A stretch of 64,000 nucleotides of DNA from contig QVRM01004007.1 in the NCBI GenBank assembly GCA_003439945.1, positions 682,001-746,000 of the forward strand, written 5' to 3'. Made by a program: the position numbers and the translations under genes. This stretch comes from Dermanyssus gallinae. Taxonomy: Eukaryota > Arthropoda > Arachnida > Mesostigmata > Dermanyssidae. Numbering within the stretch: the stretch's first letter is position 1; each line of letters opens with the position of its first letter. Shown piece after piece: positions 1-11,224 of the stretch. The notes under the pieces are model-generated. The model was not told where the DNA came from. It did no database searches and worked only from the letters and a program-made list of their open reading frames with translations.

Positions 1-1207
1 GCGGATGGCCGCTACACAGCAAGGGCGACGCTATGGAAAACCACTCATATAATCGGGCACCAGGCAGGAGATGTCCTGACAATGACTGCTCAAACCGCTT
101 CCCCAGGCATGCCCAAAGAATCCCGCATTGCCAACGCCGAACTCGGACGTTGTTGCGGCGATGCCTTTAAATGCCTTTGGAGACTATGTCAAGGAGGTCG
201 TAAACTTATGTAAAACCTAGAACACGTAGACAGCGAGCTGAGAAAGGTGCATTTACAGAGCAAATTAGCTTGTTCGCAAAACGATTCCCTTGCGTTCAGG
301 ATACCGTGACTGAAACGGGCTCTACCGAAACTTTTATGGTCTTCTTTTTAGGTAAGATAAATGCCGTCATGGACTAGGGCTGGCTACAACAGATGCCTTA
401 ATATATCACCATGTTCCCTGTATCACCTACCCGACTGTACTGGATCCGTGTCGTTCTCTCAGCTCCAGCGAGAATGTTCATAAACGTTTTTGTAGGTTTA
501 TCATATTATGTTCGTATTTACATACCCAAACAGGGTGCATTTTAAACATATATATATATATATATATATATACGAATATTCAGCTGAAATTTGTCTAAGT
601 TACCGCGCTAAGCTCTACCCTTTCCGCGATGAAATCTGCTTCCTTTGTAGACAGAACAGAGAAGGCCTGCCAAATCCATCGGCATTACCGGCTTTGAGAA
701 AACACCATTCTACGGAGTGCTCGTTTGGCTGAAAATATCGCCGCTGTGACCAACAGTGTGGAATAATGTCAGAAAACATTGGTTTGGCGACAGTCCCAAC
801 AACTGGGTCATTTGCGCGCGTCGGATCTAACAATGTGACCATCTAAAATTTCAGCGTCAAAGAATAGCTAAACTTCACTTAAATTTGGGGTTCAGAGATG
901 ATGCAGTGTGTCTTGAAAAATAAATTATTTTCGACGGCGCCAATTTCTATCTGAATAAAAGTGTAAATGACTGTCGCATCTAGGCAACCAAGAGCCTTCA
1001 CGTGATTTATGAATTGCCGTTACATGTGCCATATATGACAGTCGGGTGCAGTGTCTGGTTCAACGGAATTATTGGGCCGTATTTTTTAACTCGACTATTA
1101 ATTGCCAACGTTATTGCAGCATGATTCTTAATTGTCTTTGGCAGAATTTACGGAATCGGAATTGGAGTGAGCTCTGGTGCTAGCAAGACAATATCATAAT
1201 CCTCCTA
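1..1207. other. No recognisable gene
   Basis: Unique-looking sequence upstream of the first mariner. Apart from one short (TA)n tract, I see no open frame with family resemblance, no splice-bordered exon that stands out and no repeat. The short frames here lack any recognisable motif. Confidence 0.6.
549..572. repeat. (TA)n microsatellite
   Basis: Short uninterrupted TA dinucleotide run; the smallest of the tracts listed. Confidence 0.9.
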
Positions 1208-1236
1208 TTAGGTAAGTCAAAAAGTTCGTCGGCTTT
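1208..1236 (+). repeat. mariner-1 terminal inverted repeat, left
   Basis: 29 bp, identical as reverse complement to 2460-2488. It would be the transposase binding and cleavage site. Confidence 0.95.
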
Positions 1237-1280
1237 TTTACCCGATTTTAAAGAGCCTTATTTATGCAGACAACAGTATT

Positions 1281-2307
1281 TTATTCAATGATATATTGAC
1301 CGTTTTGTTCGATAACCTTCGCCCATCGCCTCGGTAGATCCATGATTCCTTTCTCCCAGAACGTCTTGTCCTTCTCGTCGAAATACTGAGTGAGGTGATT
1401 TTTTATAGCCTCCAAAGATTCAAATGTTGTGCCATCAAGGGAGTTCTGAAGAGACCTGAACAAGTGATAATCAGATGGTGCGAGGTCGGGACTATAAGCT
1501 GGGTGCGGCAGCACATCCCAGTCAAACTCCGCTAATTTTTGCCGGGTGGCCAAACTTTTGTGTGGTGTCGCCTTATCATGTTGAAAAGTGACGCCCCACC
1601 TGTTTGACAATTCCGGGCGCTTCGTTGCTACTGCAGCCTTCAAATCTTCGAGTTGTCTGCAGTAGACGACGGAGTTGATTGTCTGACCCATTGGAAGCAG
1701 CTCAAAATACACGACGCCCTTACAGCCCACCGGCAGCACAGATAACCTTCTTCTGATGAATTTCGGGTTTAGGGATAGCTGCGGCCTGAGAACCTCTGGG
1801 GACCCAACTTCTTTTCTGTGTTACGTTTCTGTAGAGTATCCATTTTTCATCGCCGGTTATCAATCTCCTCAGAAATGGCTCATTCGAGTTCTTCCAGAGG
1901 AGTGCGTGACAGGTAGCAACTCGCCCTTCAAGCTGCCTATCATTGAGGTCGTGTGGTAGCCAGATATTCCGCTTGCACGAGAAACCTGCATCATGGAGGC
2001 GATTCCAAACGGTTCCGTGGGAGACTCTCGTTACATCTTCAATTTCTTTTATGGTCAAACCTGGGTTTGAAGTAACCAGGCTTATGACTTCGTCGGTCAC
2101 CACAACATTGGGTCGTCCTGACCTCGGTTCATCTTCGAGATTGAAGTTTCCAGCTTTGAAACGGGCGAATCGCTTTTCGACTGTGGATTTGTGTACTGCG
2201 TTTTCGCCGTAGACTGCACATATCCTCCGGGTTGTTTGCGCTGCACTTATGCCTTCACGATAGGAGAACAACATAATGTGTCGAAAATGCGTATTTTTGT
2301 CCTCCAT
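1281..2307 (-). pseudogene. mariner transposase, DD34D, one frameshift
   Basis: Transposase for cut-and-paste movement of mariner-1. The start is the ATG at 2307, opening MEDKNTHFRHIML; an upstream in-frame start at 2445 would read through non-family sequence. The N-terminal part holds the paired helix-turn-helix DNA-binding region, including the linker-like SGRP motif, then GDEKW with the first catalytic Asp. The reading frame breaks near 1725-1745, just after HQKKV, where the family normally has a WWD-type segment; the span of 1027 nt is one base off a multiple of three. The second part continues with GVVYFELLP, HDKATPH (second Asp, the usual HDN read as HDK) and YSPDLAPSDYHLF (third Asp). 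I count 34 residues between the last two Asp residues. It ends in a normal C-terminus, GQYIIE. It resembles mellifera-type mariners. Inactive as read, but only one indel from an open frame. Confidence 0.93.
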
Positions 2308-2459
2308 TGGAAACAGCTGCCAATTCCGCAAACAAAACGGTAAAGTTGGAACCGGTATACCGTCGCGCCGCCACGGGTCTGCTCCTGAATGTAAACACCC
2401 AGCCGCACTCTCAGGCGGCCCTGCTGCAGAGCGCGGGAATTTCAAAAATGTGGTCCCAG

Positions 2460-2488
2460 AAAGCCGACGAACTTTTTGACTTACCTAA
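2460..2488 (-). repeat. mariner-1 terminal inverted repeat, right
   Basis: 29 bp, identical as reverse complement to 1208-1236; the flanking TA lies at 2489-2490. Confidence 0.95.
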
Positions 2489-2493
2489 TATGT

Positions 2494-2780
2494 TTAACGA
2501 TTATATTTTCCCTTCACGACTTTGGCGATTTCAACGGCATACTCGTCAATAGTTAAGGGCCAAGGTACGGTAGGTTTCCGGTCGGATTCTAAACGATAAA
2601 CGCCGTCAGCAAGACCTGGCGCAGTTCTAAGTCACCACCATCACCGGCGCCTGGTTTCCATTGGAAGAAGTTCGATGTTCTTCTGGAATGCGTCCGGAGC
2701 GTACATGTTGTAAAGGCCCCAAATGCTGTTCATAAAGCTTGCTGTATAATCGCACGAGCGAAGAAACGCCTGCAAACGCT
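2494..2780 (-). pseudogene. Candidate decayed cellular coding segment
   Basis: On the minus strand one frame reads AFLRSCDYTASFMNSIWGLY and onward to LLPMETRRR, meets TGA TGG TGG TGA, and then continues in the same frame through DGVYRLESDRKPTVPWPLT to a TAA at 2494-2496. That stop lies six bases from mariner-1. The composition (Trp, Tyr, Asp, Lys in balanced use) looks like real protein rather than AT-rich noise. The two stops only six bases apart suggest a pseudogene, or two exon ends I cannot resolve; the 18-base GT...AG stretch between the halves is too short for a spliceosomal intron. I do not recognise the family. The GLYNMY motif is loosely echoed by GLYTIY in the candidate exon at 30489-30584. 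Confidence 0.25.
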
Positions 2781-2837
2781 ACAACCAATCATAAGATGGA
2801 CAGCAGAGAACGATTTAGAGTACATACCTAGGAGTAC

Positions 2838-2932
2838 ATACATATATATAGATATATATATGTAATCTAATATATAATATATATATATAATATATATATA
2901 ATATATGTCCTATCTATATATCATACTGTATC

Positions 2933-2991
<59 letters not shown>
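2838..2991. repeat. Compound (TA)n tract
   Basis: TA-rich tract with interruptions (TATAATATA variants) in its first half and a pure TA run in its second half. Confidence 0.9.
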
Positions 2992-2994
<3 letters not shown>

Positions 2995-4336
2995 CCTTAA
3001 CCGAGCCAATAGCTTTGTTTAGTGATAAATACCGCGTCGAGTTATCCGTGACTACAGTAAAATAATACACAAAATTCTAGCTTCGTAACCGTTGCTAGGA
3101 AGGTCACGACAGGACAAAATAGGCAATCAATGACCAACGTTGACAGCGACTTCTACCCAAAGTCACGACATAGAACTGTCGGTGTCATTTTTTCCCAGCA
3201 CAGGCTGGCGAAGCCGTATCTGAGCAGTTTGACGAACATGAAAACCATCGACCAGCCGGACAGGCAACCGAGTTGGCGTCTCGCCTACTCAGATGCGGTA
3301 ATATCTAACTGTCGCGCTTTACCGCCGCAATCATATCATACTTGTGCCTCGACCACAGGCGGTGAGGTAGGTTGTCACCTGATAAGATTTATTTATGGTT
3401 GTCGTGGTAGGCATAGCCCGAATAGAACAGAATCGCCGTACTCTTATTTGTCTACACATTTATTCAGCTAACACGCCTTGTTTTCTATCGGCTTCGTACA
3501 AACAGGAGACTGTAGGCATCCTAGGTTCTATAGGCACAAATGCTGCGACATACGTGCCGATCTTCGGCTCCGCATTGCATCATTGTCGCTTGTGCTATGT
3601 ATAGCCTAACCCAAACCTATCATTGACGATTGCACTGTCAGTCCATGGACTCAATTCTTTTAAGGGGACGCACTTTAGTCATGTGTTTCTATGCATTGAA
3701 AAACGTGCGAGTGAAAGCGATTTCAATATATATTAGATTCTGATTTGACATAGCATTTATTAAAGCGGTTGAGCATGTCCGTGGCATGTAAAATCTTAAC
3801 TGTGCCGGTTTCTAGCGGTTATATTTTTGTGCTGCGATATGTAAGACACGGTAAAAACTGCATACTTGGACTGTATATATCTGCGCACGACAGAATCCTA
3901 GTGATTTTAAAATACATATCTGGAGCAGAAGATTACAAAGTGTTTTAATCCGAAAGGGGAACAAAAGTGCTCCTTAAGACTGGCGAACACAAGAAAAATA
4001 CGCACGCAGTAAGTAAGAGCAAGTTAACAGTATTGCCCACGATTGATCCTGGGCTCATATGTTAAAATACCGTTCACGCGGTTTTGTGGCGAAATGCAGC
4101 AATTGATCTGGCTCCCAGGAACGACATTGCGGGGCAACTAGCTAGAAAATATTTTTTTTTTAACGCTCTGACAACTACATTTTAGACGCTCGTAATGGGC
4201 TAAGTTGCCTGTGGCACGATAGCGTCTAAATGCATCTATCGTCATCGCGTTCTCGTACTGGAATTATATAGGCTTTCTCCAGCAGAGGTATGTAGCAGCA
4301 AGGCAATGACAATCACGTCCAACAAATTCTACGAGC
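2992..4336. other. No recognisable gene
   Basis: Two short overlapping plus-strand frames (near 3130-3600) have no family resemblance. No repeat, LINE motif or convincing exon seen. Confidence 0.55.
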
Positions 4337-4435
4337 ACGGCCAGGGCTCGAACTAGCGATGTTTTGCTAACCGTGGTTGCCATGGCAACGCCCCGTTTCG
4401 AACGGTGCGCTAGCCGCCTAAGCCACCGCCGCTAC
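4337..4435 (-). mobile_element. tRNA-derived SINE (copy a)
   Basis: Read on the minus strand, an A-box-like TGGCTTAGGCGGC (4413-4425) is followed about 60 bp later by a B-box-like AGTTCGAGCCC (4344-4354). These are the internal promoter elements of RNA polymerase III tRNA-type genes. The segment does not fold as a standard tRNA, so a tRNA-derived SINE is the better reading. The A-box half matches 10235-10325. No clear target duplication was found. Confidence 0.6.
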
Positions 4436-5035
4436 AAAGTTCCAGAATATAATTTATTTTATTATTTTGGTGAAAGCCAACACATGATCAGACAAGTGAC
4501 GGTAAATGTACGTCGCCTTGTGCATTTACTGATGTTATTTATTAACGGGGAAAATGAGTTATTACTTAGGACTGCATATATAAACAAGTTTACCGATTGT
4601 AACCGACCGTTGTATAAATCACTATTAAAATTACAAGGATTTTCGTTTCGGCTCATGCACAGGAGGGAGCGAGAAAAGCGAGACGAGAGCACCAGCGGCG
4701 GTAAGGAGTCTACAGATGTTATCTTTGAATGCGGCAATGTCATCATTCAGACACAAGGTGGAATCAATCGCTACTCACGAGTACAACTCCTATTGACACA
4801 ATTGAGTATTGGGGAGCTGAGACTACTAGATAGTCAGGCCATTTCGCATATTCAATCGTCATTACATAGACATAATTGTTAGGGTGTTGTAGAGGAATCC
4901 TCTAATGACAGAGGAACTTTAGGCGTGGTTGGCCTAAGACAGAGCAGAACCATTTAAAACACACATAATGCAATAAGAAGTAAAATTAAACTACAGAGGT
5001 CTAGGTATTTAAAAAACTAGGGCGATGACAGATGA
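4436..5035. other. No recognisable gene
   Basis: A plus-strand frame of 172 codons (4364-4882) crosses from the SINE into this stretch. It shows no family motif, and its start lies inside the SINE, so I do not treat it as a gene. Confidence 0.5.
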
Positions 5036-5107
5036 CACTTAACAGCGTTTGCAGCACACGGCTTCTACCACACTCTGTGTCAGATCGATTATTTCCACAA
5101 GCTTTAA
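5036..5107 (+). pseudogene. LINE-B C-terminal fragment
   Basis: The frame HLTAFAAHGFYHTLCQIDYF closely matches the C-terminal module of the LINE at 39010-40686 (HLTTAFAAHGFHYVLCNKEG) and ends at a TAA. Only this short stretch is recognisable; the Cys-rich tail seen in the other copies is missing. It is probably a 5'-truncated, decayed insertion. Confidence 0.6.
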
Positions 5108-7479
5108 TTATTCATGCTAGATAACAAGCCAATAACGATATGTACCTGGCCGTAATTTGTTGTGTGGTTCGCTCAATGGGGAAGTTGACAAGATGAATAT
5201 GTGATTCGTTGATTTGTAATTGCAAACATCTTGTGCGCGAGCCAGACAGCTGGTTAAGAATTAATAATTGTTCGCACTAAGTAAAACCCTTCCATATATT
5301 GTAAACGCCGTTTTGCAAAACTGGTACGATGGTTCTGCGGTTAGATAAACGTAGCATGGTTGAAAGGGAAATGCGTTGCGAATTTGGATGGTTATTGTTA
5401 ATGTCGCAGTAGAAAGAAACCGACATTAGGCGAGTACCCGTCACAGAGTGTCATAGAGTGTTCCTTATATATGTATTTGCTTTTGTCTTGCCAATCAGCT
5501 TAGTCGCAGCTGCATGGAGACTAGTCAGTGCATGTCGCACCTGGAGTCAACCGCTCCCATAGGTAAAACTAAGTCGAAAGTATATAGGAATACTTTAATG
5601 AGTTATCTAATACTGCAAATCAAATTTAGGAGATATTCTTGTTAAAAAAAATGAACTTGTATTAGACCCCATAAACACAGTTAATTTTTTTAGCAATAGT
5701 TTTACATTTGACCATCCTCGTATAGAGCTGAGTTTTTGAACTCCTAGTGTTACTTCTTCGGGAAAATGCCGGCTTTCCTCCATTAAATATTCGTCTCTTA
5801 GAGGCGGAAATACTAACGTGGCATGCCGGGAAAACCGTGACTCGACCGCTGAATTCTTTGGCCTCCAGTAGTTATGCCTCCAGGTTCCAAGAGCCACGTG
5901 GATTTTTTTGGGCAGTATCCAACCGTAGTAATATAAAAGAAGGTTACCAGGGACAACGTAATTAAAAAAGGAAAATTAATATATTGCCGAATTAGCGAAA
6001 ACGGGTAAATTCCTAAATAAAATAATGCTAAACGAAATACGCAGACTAATCATTCTATTCCGAGCCATTTCCACAAATACAGTGGAACGCTGTGTTGCAG
6101 ATTGACAATTAAGCTCAGATGTTTTTACTGAAAGAAATATAAGGGCATATCGAGCAGTGTCATTAATCACGAAGGAATACGGTGTTTATACCTTAATAGC
6201 ATTTTTTGTTCTGAAGAATCAGGAGCGGAAATACAGAAGACCCTTAAAGCGCTAAGCGAGTTTAGCAAATTAGTTTTAGGACAAGAAGCTTAGAGAAGGT
6301 GACAAACAGATGTTTACCGTAGCCATAACAAGCAAGCGCTATTTCGAAGAACAGAGTGCACAATATTAAGGTCAACAATATCAAGGATTTTGAGAAGACG
6401 TTGATTACTAAAGACATTCATTAAGTAACGAAAATCGCTGTCAAAACTACTGACTAAGAACGTAAGCAAGGGTTTGAAAAACGGCAACTGCTCAGTTGTA
6501 GTTCGCTTAGTAACAAACATCAGGATCTCTTCGTTACCCTCCTGGTAAAGAGAGAACTTAGGGTAGACCGGCTCAACTGTAGAGTATTCGATTAAGTAAG
6601 TCGACTCTGCCGCTTTAGCTGCCAGAGGATTGGCCAATTACCAGCGAATACAAGAATGGAAAAACTGAAAGGTAAGGCATGCCATCTATGTGAAAAAACC
6701 GTACTAGAGAGACTTGCACAATGAAGGTATTACAATGTTACAACTACAAGGTTAAGGTTAACCCGTCAAACTCAATGGCTTGCCCCGTTTACAGCAGGAG
6801 GATAAATAAAATTAGGGGCTGACAGGAAACTAAAATAATTAGGGTGCTGTTACTACTGTTGCAGGTACATCGGAAACCAGTTAGGACCAAGGACATGATC
6901 GACCACAAAGGGAATGATAATATAAAGTAAAGAGGGCTGAAGAAAGCGTACAATTTTCGCTGAGCGGACTAGACACACGAGGCCCCGTTGCATGGAGAAT
7001 ATTAACGTACCCATTCTGAGTAATACAAATCAGTATCAGTGATCCAGAGCGGCCTGTCTTATCGCCCCTCTGATTAGTTCCGAATATAACTACACTAGGC
7101 CACTAGGCCGAGTCAGGAAGTGACTGCTAGACAGCAAAAAGACACGGAATTATGGGCTGAAAGCTTTTAAATCAACGTCAGACCACAAAGGGCCGCCATA
7201 GGAAGAAATTATGGATAGTCGGTGGTACGACCATCTTCAGCTTCTTTGCGTCGTCAAAAAACCATATATTTTAAGTAAGTATCTGACGGAAAGCGTCCTT
7301 GTAAAATATAGTATAAGTGCCTCTCAGATTCCACCTGGAAAAAAATGCGGGAAGACGTATTAGACACCTACACACATCTATATTGGACATGACCGTACCC
7401 TTTGGCTCAATATTTCGGTATTTCCCTACATCTGTGGGACCCTAACGTGTACCCGCCTAGCCCCGCTCACCCCCACTCC
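5108..7479. other. No recognisable gene
   Basis: About 2.4 kb with only short frames on both strands. None has a family motif, and I see no repeat, microsatellite or exon-like segment. Confidence 0.5.
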
Positions 7480-7788
7480 TCAATCCCTAGAGCCGATGAT
7501 AGCGGCGGCGTTTCCCCTACACACTGCGAGCGAGAGTTGCTGACGCAGAAGCTCGGCCTCGAGCTGGTCACCCGTGTTAGCACTAATTTTGATATCTAGG
7601 TCTTTGAGGAAGTTACCTGTGCTCTTGTTGATTAGGCCCATCGTTCCCGTGGCAATGGGTACGAAGTGGTATCTTCTCTCCAAGTCAGAGTGTTTGCGTT
7701 TTTTTGCGATCTCAACTTGTGCAGCAACCCAACCTGACATGGTGGCGCTGTGCATCAAGTATGTGTGTGTATGACAGGTCAGAGTCAC
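7480..7788 (-). pseudogene. LINE-type C-terminal tail
   Basis: The frame runs through SDLERRYHFVPIATGTMGL, then LLRQQLSLAVCRGNAAAIIG, and ends at GSRD and a stop. The arrangement 'F-P-[IV]-A ... G ... L-x-Q-x-[LI]-S-[LV]-A-x-x-R-G-N-A' is one I know from the C-terminal ends of reverse-transcriptase-bearing retroelements in invertebrates, in unannotated predicted proteins. Related tails occur here at 8730-8960 (minus) and 15472-15745 (plus). No upstream reverse transcriptase is visible, so it is a 5'-truncated copy. Confidence 0.5.
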
Positions 7789-8583
7789 TGTACATGGTAC
7801 CGTGCCAACCTATACCAGATATTTGCCCTTATTATTATTCGAGCAGTAACGCCGTGAAGCATTATATATATTCTTCTAAATTATAATAAGTTTAGATAAT
7901 TGCCAAATAGTTATATTATTATTATTAAAGATTCCATGTCAATTTCAAAAAGCTACTTGCAACGCGTATATGTCGGGCCGGTCAAACGATGCCTACAACC
8001 ACGGAGATAGTGCTGGCCAGGATTTGACTGCGGAGATACATACCCGGATGGGGTAATGTACGAAAAACGTGTTTCGTGCTCACGGCTGCTTCTAGTAGTA
8101 CCCTTCCCATCCAAAACGCAGCGGCCCAGTCTGCATGTTGTGCGACAGTAGGGAGAAAGAGAATAAAGCCGAACGTGCATTGTTTGGATGCGGCGGCTTT
8201 TGAGACGATCAGGAAAAACTAGCTACCACACTATCTGTCTATCAACGGTGTCACTTTGCCAGAGACACCGCTAAACAGGATCTCCCAGAGTTCCAGCAAA
8301 CTCTGGGATTTAGTACAACTCAGCAAAAAAAATTTCAACTGATGTAAAATAAAATTTCCTTTAAAGGCGCAGGTATAATGGTTTTGTCGATAAGGCGACT
8401 GGGGCTCTCGCAATCGCAGACTTAGTAAAGACATGTCAGGATAGAAAGTTGGTACAACCACTTTTGATAATTTCGCTTTCACTCCAAATGAAGATATTTT
8501 CGCCTGCTTGCCTCATTGGAACAATGATATTTTACCGAGTTGTACTAGACCTCAAAGTTTGTTGGACAAATTCTGGTAGGCCC

Positions 8584-8588
<5 letters not shown>
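7789..8588. other. No recognisable gene
   Basis: AT-rich with short frames only; nothing recognised. Confidence 0.5.

Positions 8589-8630
<42 letters not shown>
8589..8630. repeat. (TA)n microsatellite
   Basis: Pure TA run, about 42 bp. Confidence 0.9.
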
Positions 8631-8632
<2 letters not shown>

Positions 8633-8729
8633 TATTAAATTAGATAAATCTAGAGTTCGTTTATTGGCCAAATTATTGCTGGGGTAGTTGTCCCCGTTAG
8701 CACTGTAATCCAGGCTCAGTCCAGCTCAT

Positions 8730-8960
8730 CAGAGTAGCCAAAGCTGCCGTGGTGTTATCCCGCTGGACGTCAAGGACGAACCTCTTCCGTAAGTACTCTT
8801 GTAGTCTCTCCTCTCCAGGTAACGAGGATGAGTATCTTTCCAAAGTCCTTAATCCGTTTTCCGGAAATAGGGATCAATAGACGGAAGTCGTATGGACGCG
8901 CATTTCCGACATTTACCAACCTCAGTTTGGGTAGGGTCGCGACGTACTATGTTGAAGGCC
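8730..8960 (-). pseudogene. LINE-type C-terminal tail, frameshifted
   Basis: The minus strand reads YDFRLLIPISGKRIKDFGK, then shifts frame into EERLQEYLRKRFVLDVQRDN and TTAALATL. The order and spacing follow the tail at 7480-7788 (FVPIATGTMGL ... LLRQQLSLAVCRGNAAAI). The match is weaker and needs a frameshift around 8810-8830. Confidence 0.4.
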
Positions 8961-9039
8961 AGGGAGCCGGCTACGGTCGCATTCCAAACAATTTATTTCG
9001 AATGGAGTTTGGGTCATCCCGTTTGACGTTCGGTTGTCA

Positions 9040-9040
<1 letters not shown>

Positions 9041-9074
<34 letters not shown>
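9041..9074. repeat. (TA)n microsatellite
   Basis: Pure TA run, about 34 bp. Confidence 0.9.
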
Positions 9075-9075
<1 letters not shown>

Positions 9076-9489
9076 GCTTACATGCGCCATCGCATAGCTA
9101 GTATGTTCGTAATTGTAAAATGTATTAGGTGTAAATCTACTCAAAGAGGGTGATGAATAAGTGAATTGTACTAATTCTTGCGCGAGGTGCGTTCTGTAAA
9201 GGCAAATGTAGATAATTATTTACTTCGGATAGCATTTTTGATACTGGCGATTAACAGAAAATAAAAACAAATGTGCCAGAGCCTGTTACTTCCTGATATT
9301 TACGGTGCTTACTACATCGAAGTGGGTCTGCCGGCTCGAAAGGGATCTCGGCGGTGTGGAGAATTCATTACACATTTCACGTGTCATGCGATGACGCATA
9401 TCAGCGTGTTCGTGTAACAATGATATATTATAGTTTATTCTCTGTTCTTACGAACCGTTAGTTGGACAATTAAAGAAGCAAATACTCAC

Positions 9490-9764
9490 GTGTCTTTACA
9501 GAAGTAGCAGCAGCAGCTACAGGTCGAATGGGCGCAGGAGCTGGTGCAGCGGTGCAGTCAAAGTTAGCAAACCTGCCGGCGCCCATTTGGTCAAAGTTGT
9601 TGTGTAACCTCGCCCGTTTAGCCTGCTCGGCCGCCTTCAGAGCCATTGCTGAGACGAGCGCCATTGCCACCTTCAGATGGTCGACGTAGAGCGATGATAA
9701 CTCGACGACCAACTGGCCAAGAGGCAGATATAGCAGGACCGACAGCAACAAATTTGCCACGCAA
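9490..9764 (-). CDS. Candidate internal exon of an unrecognised cellular gene
   Basis: On the minus strand a pyrimidine-rich stretch ending TTTGGTTTCAG lies directly before 9764, and a consensus donor GTGAGT follows at 9489-9484. The 275 bases between are open in one frame for 91 codons, taking one base of a split codon at each end. The peptide starts CVANLLLSVLLYLPLGQLVV, a hydrophobic stretch that could be a membrane segment. It continues through VDHLKVAMALVSAMALKAAE, an amphipathic helix-like part with AKRARLHNNFD, and ends in an Ala/Pro-rich stretch. Base composition is clearly richer in GC than the flanks. I do not recognise the family. No neighbouring exon with a matching phase is proven; 30489-30584 on the same strand is a possible partner but its phase does not join directly. 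Confidence 0.45.
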
Positions 9765-10234
9765 CTGAAACCAAATCAAAAAGGTCATCATGACCTTAGC
9801 TGAAACTGCAGCCACCACCCCAAGATTGTGCGTCAACGTCGTGAGCATTCAACCATGATCGCAACTACGTATCTGTTTGTCACGTTATGCAATCGACATT
9901 TAAGGGACGAATCAATGGGTTGAGCCTATTCTACGGGAAGTGATGGGGAGAAACAATCGCGCGCTTGCCTGTTGCTGAGCTCTGTTAGACAGTAAAGCTA
10001 TAATGCCGTTTTAGTTAACGAACCGTTTTAACATGTGACCTAGGTGTATGCTATTTAGAGTCGACTGCAATGCCTAACTCAATATTATGTTCAACTACCG
10101 TACACTGCGATACGAAAAAAAACATTTGTGATACGAACTTGCACTAAACTGAATTCTTTCAGCCGGCCCGGCTCTACCCCGAAGGCCATTATTTTAAGGT
10201 TCGTTAAGGGGGGATTTGCATAGTGGCGTTTTTA
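9765..10234. other. No recognisable gene
   Basis: A minus-strand frame runs through the acceptor of the candidate exon but looks like a shadow. Nothing else seen. Confidence 0.5.
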
Positions 10235-10325
10235 GTTGTGTCCGAGCAGCATCCGGTTTTACGCATGGCAACGCTTCAGGCGTTGTAGAGCGGTGCATTA
10301 ACCGCACAAGCCATTGCGTTACTAC
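10235..10325 (-). mobile_element. tRNA-derived SINE fragment (copy b)
   Basis: The minus strand has AATGGCTTGTGCGG, then TTAATGCACCG and GCGTTGCCATG. In the same order, the SINE at 4337-4435 has GTGGCTTAGGCGG, CTAGCGCACCG and GCGTTGCCATG. The B box has decayed. Likely an older copy of the same SINE family. Confidence 0.5.
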
Positions 10326-11224
10326 GTTAGCTGCAAATTCAATAACACAACATATTATGTAGTTTAGTACACGCTAGCGTGTTGAACGCTAAAACGAGCA
10401 CACGGTCTTGTTGAAAAATCTTATGTTGCAAAACCCACGGTCCGGCACATCACAAGTAGAGCCTCATGACTTACTGTTCAATAAAATTAAATATTTGCCG
10501 GAAGAAAAATCTATACCTATAAACACCGCAAAAAATCAAGAAAATCAGCTTTGAGCAGAGTAACCAAGCATAATTAGCCTAAACCAAGCTCTCCTTCAAG
10601 GATCCCCGATTTACTAAATCAGGAAAAAATAAGTTACATGACAGTTCTTCAAAAAACGTTAATGCTAGTGATTTAGGTAACGAAGTACATACGATTTAAT
10701 TTCAAACGTTTAAACGATATTATATAAGGATTTAACGGCTCAAAATAGCATGTACTAGTAGAACCAACACACTACAACAGCAACAGAATATTAATACGCA
10801 ATTCAACATAAGATATAAAAATGTGTACGAATAAGGCAATACTCTTAACTCGCGCAATGAGACACAAATACTTCAATATAAGAAGGAAACAACATAATTC
10901 TACAAAAAATTAAGATCTCTCTTGTTCGTATCAAATAGTACACAACTTTGGTGCAAATTTTATGGCAGGCCAGATAACTTGGGTAGAGCCCTCACAATAC
11001 CTAGGCCTATAAAAGCCTGAAACGTAAAGGCCATGCGATATTCACACATCAAAAGCATGAGGTGTCTTGAGCAAGGCTGACGGGCTTACTGCAGAAACTC
11101 TTTATATTTCAAACTAATCTTAACTAACATATTTCAATTATGAATTGATGCAATATTATTCTCTTGACATGTCTACCTAAATACACGTGTCATAATTTTA
11201 TATGAATGACTCTTAGAGCGGCAG
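10326..11224. other. No recognisable gene
   Basis: AT-rich, no long frame on either strand, nothing recognised. Confidence 0.55.

Larger units (their letters stand above)
1208..2488 (-). mobile_element. Complete mariner DNA transposon (mariner-1)
   Basis: A 1281-bp element bounded by 29-bp terminal inverted repeats that I find identical at both ends (outermost bases TTAGGTAAGTCAAAAAG). TA dinucleotides flank it at 1206-1207 and 2489-2490, as expected of the target duplication made by Tc1/mariner transposases. Size, terminal repeats and the single minus-strand transposase all match a full-length mariner. The perfect repeats suggest recent arrival, but the transposase carries one frameshift. 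Confidence 0.95.

Noticed and set aside
2880..2991. Possible AT-rich regulatory or origin region
   Set aside because: It is one of many simple (TA)n tracts with no other signal.
4364..4882. 172-codon plus-strand open frame
   Set aside because: It starts inside a SINE and shows no recognisable domain or splice-like border.
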